Below are positions 5,670 to 6,845 of a stretch of DNA of 6,845 nucleotides, piece by piece. The notes beneath the pieces are model-generated. The model searched no databases. It saw only the letters and a list, made by a program, of their open reading frames with translations, and had not been told where the DNA came from. The position numbers were made by a program, and so were the translations under genes. The stretch comes from Gemmatimonadota bacterium. GTDB lineage: Bacteria > Gemmatimonadota > Gemmatimonadetes > Gemmatimonadales > Gemmatimonadaceae. The stretch is from assembly GCA_029884515.1 (NCBI GenBank), contig JAOUHR010000104.1:1-6845 (forward strand), written 5' to 3'. Positions within the stretch are counted from its first letter, which is position 1. The number at the start of each line of letters is the position of its first letter.

Positions 5670-6827
5670 ATGTACACCCTCACGGACTACCTCGCGATGA
5701 TCGCCGACCGGCGGCGCACCGAGGCGTACGTCGCGGCGATGCGGGCGGTGATCCGGCCCGGCGACGTCGTGGTGGAACTGGGGACCGGCTTCGGCTACTT
5801 CGCCGTGCACGCGGCGCGCCTGGGTGCCGCGCACGTGTACGCGATCGAGCCGGAGGACGTCGTCGCGCTGGGGCCGGCATTCGCCGCGGCGAACGGCGTC
5901 GCCGACCGCATCACCTTCCTGACGGGGTTCTCCACGCGCGTCACCCTCCCCGCGCGGGCGGACGTGTGCATCGAGGACATGCGCGGCGCCTCGCCGCTCT
6001 TCACCCAGCGGCTCCCGTCGCTGCTCGATGCGCGCGCGCGGCACCTCTCGGCCGGGGCCCGGATGATCCCCGCGCGCGACCGGCTGCAGCTCACGCCGGC
6101 GCAGGCGCCCTCCAAGCTCCACGAGGAGGAGCGTCGCATCGTCGACGACGCGCACGGGATCCGCTTCGACGCCGTGATCGCCCAGGCGCGGCGCGGCTGG
6201 CGACCGGTGCGCGCGCGCGACGCGCGGCCCCTCGCACCGACGGCGACCTGGGCCGAGCTCGACCTCGCGCGCTTCACGGCACTCAGCGTGGACGGCACGT
6301 CCGAGTGGGTGGTGGAGACCGCCGGGCTTCTCGACGGATTCGTGGGCTCGTTCGAGGCGGAACTCGCGCCCGGGATCACCTATGCGACGGGGCCACAGGC
6401 GGAGCGGATGATCTACGACGCGAGCTGGTTCCCATTGGAGCAGTCGATCGCCGTCGTGCCCGGCGACGGTATCGCCGTGCGGATGCGGGCGGTGCACGAC
6501 GGCGCGGAGTACGTCTGGGCCTGGGACACGACGGTCACCGCCGGTGACGGGCGGTTCGCGCCGGTGCGGCAAAAGCAGAACAACCTTCCGGACCTGCTGC
6601 GGTCGCCCGAGCGCCTCCTCCGTCGCACGGCGACGTTCGTGCCGCCGGTCACCGAGTCGCTGGCGGTCCACCGCGATGCACTCGCGTTGGCTGATGGCAC
6701 GCGCTCCGTCGGGGATATTGCCGCGCGGCTGGTGGAGCGCCATCCGGCGCGATTCGCCGACCCGCGCGCCGCACTGCGGTGGGCGGCGGACTGGTTGGCC
6801 GGGCTCGAGGAATCGGGGAGCCCGTGA
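5670..6827 (+). CDS. Divergent PRMT-like SAM methyltransferase with extra C-terminal module
   Basis: A 385-residue class I SAM-dependent methyltransferase with the two-part layout of protein arginine methyltransferases. MIADRRRTEAYVAAM (10-24) matches the PRMT N-terminal helix with the SAM-contacting arginine (R16). VVVELGTGFGYFAVHAARLG (33-52) is the SAM loop, and E60 is the ribose-binding acid. IEDMRGASPLFTQRLPSLLD (101-120) aligns with the double-E loop and LSAGARMIP (126-134) with the following strand. GFVGSFEAELAPGITYATGP (223-242) and ASWFPLEQ (251-258) match the beta-barrel and the THW region. Key changes: the second double-E glutamate is Q113, and THW has become ASW. Ordinary arginine methylation is therefore doubtful. 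Residues 330-380 form an extra helical, winged-helix-like module absent from typical PRMTs. The gene follows the PqqD-like gene by 9 bases. GTG codons at 6834 and 6841 leave room for a following gene cut off by the window edge. Confidence 0.85.
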   Translation: MYTLTDYLAMIADRRRTEAYVAAMRAVIRPGDVVVELGTGFGYFAVHAARLGAAHVYAIEPEDVVALGPAFAAANGVADRITFLTGFSTRVTLPARADVCIEDMRGASPLFTQRLPSLLDARARHLSAGARMIPARDRLQLTPAQAPSKLHEEERRIVDDAHGIRFDAVIAQARRGWRPVRARDARPLAPTATWAELDLARFTALSVDGTSEWVVETAGLLDGFVGSFEAELAPGITYATGPQAERMIYDASWFPLEQSIAVVPGDGIAVRMRAVHDGAEYVWAWDTTVTAGDGRFAPVRQKQNNLPDLLRSPERLLRRTATFVPPVTESLAVHRDALALADGTRSVGDIAARLVERHPARFADPRAALRWAADWLAGLEESGSP

Positions 6828-6845
6828 CGCGGCGTGCGCCGTGAG

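Noticed and set aside
4614..6743. A 709-codon open frame on the minus strand opposite the PqqD-like and methyltransferase genes
   Set aside because: The plus-strand genes have clear family motifs, and the minus frame also runs over the real TPR gene in another phase. Its composition is that of a shadow frame.
1..6845. CRISPR arrays, tRNA or rRNA genes, insertion sequences and attachment sites
   Set aside because: I saw no regularly spaced repeats, no tRNA-like cloverleaf, no transposase motifs and no direct repeats flanking a block.

Overview
The window is very GC-rich, with short intergenic gaps, and carries a mix of universal ribosomal genes and lineage-type accessory genes. The rpsF-rpsR-DUF2232-rplI order, together with a secreted metallopeptidase/TolB-propeller fusion and a secreted TPR protein, fits a Gram-negative, high-GC soil-type bacterium. 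Gemmatimonadota is my best guess. This is inferred from gene content and style; no marker in the window proves it.

Minus strand, read in the direction of transcription from about 5262 down to 1: (i) a secreted TPR-repeat protein of unknown function (5262-4363); (ii) a ribosomal-protein operon with a recognisable sigma70-type promoter (4297-4269) and a structured leader, followed by rpsF (S6, TTG start), rpsR (S18), a DUF2232/YybS-like polytopic membrane protein and rplI (L9), all separated by 3-6 bases and therefore probably translationally coupled; (iii) a long GC-rich inverted repeat after rplI that probably ends or attenuates the operon; (iv) rsfS, the ribosome silencing factor, followed 8 bases later by a large exported protein with a peptidase-MA-like zinc site (HEMVH) and at least four PD40/TolB-type propeller repeats, which runs off the left edge of the window.

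Plus strand, from about 5300 to the right edge: a divergently transcribed pair made of a small stand-alone PqqD/RRE-like protein (5334-5660) and a protein-arginine-methyltransferase-like (PRMT-fold) enzyme (5670-6827). The enzyme has lost the second glutamate of the double-E loop and the histidine of the THW motif, and carries an extra C-terminal segment that itself resembles a small winged-helix/PqqD-like module. A RiPP recognition element next to a divergent peptide-modifying-type methyltransferase suggests the left edge of a ribosomally synthesised, modified peptide (RiPP) locus continuing past 6845. No precursor peptide is visible inside the window.

The most interesting parts are the RRE plus divergent PRMT pair and the hairpin in the rpsF leader, which has the layout expected of an S6:S18 autoregulatory element. 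The rest is conventional. Long antisense open frames over the real genes are GC-driven shadows.
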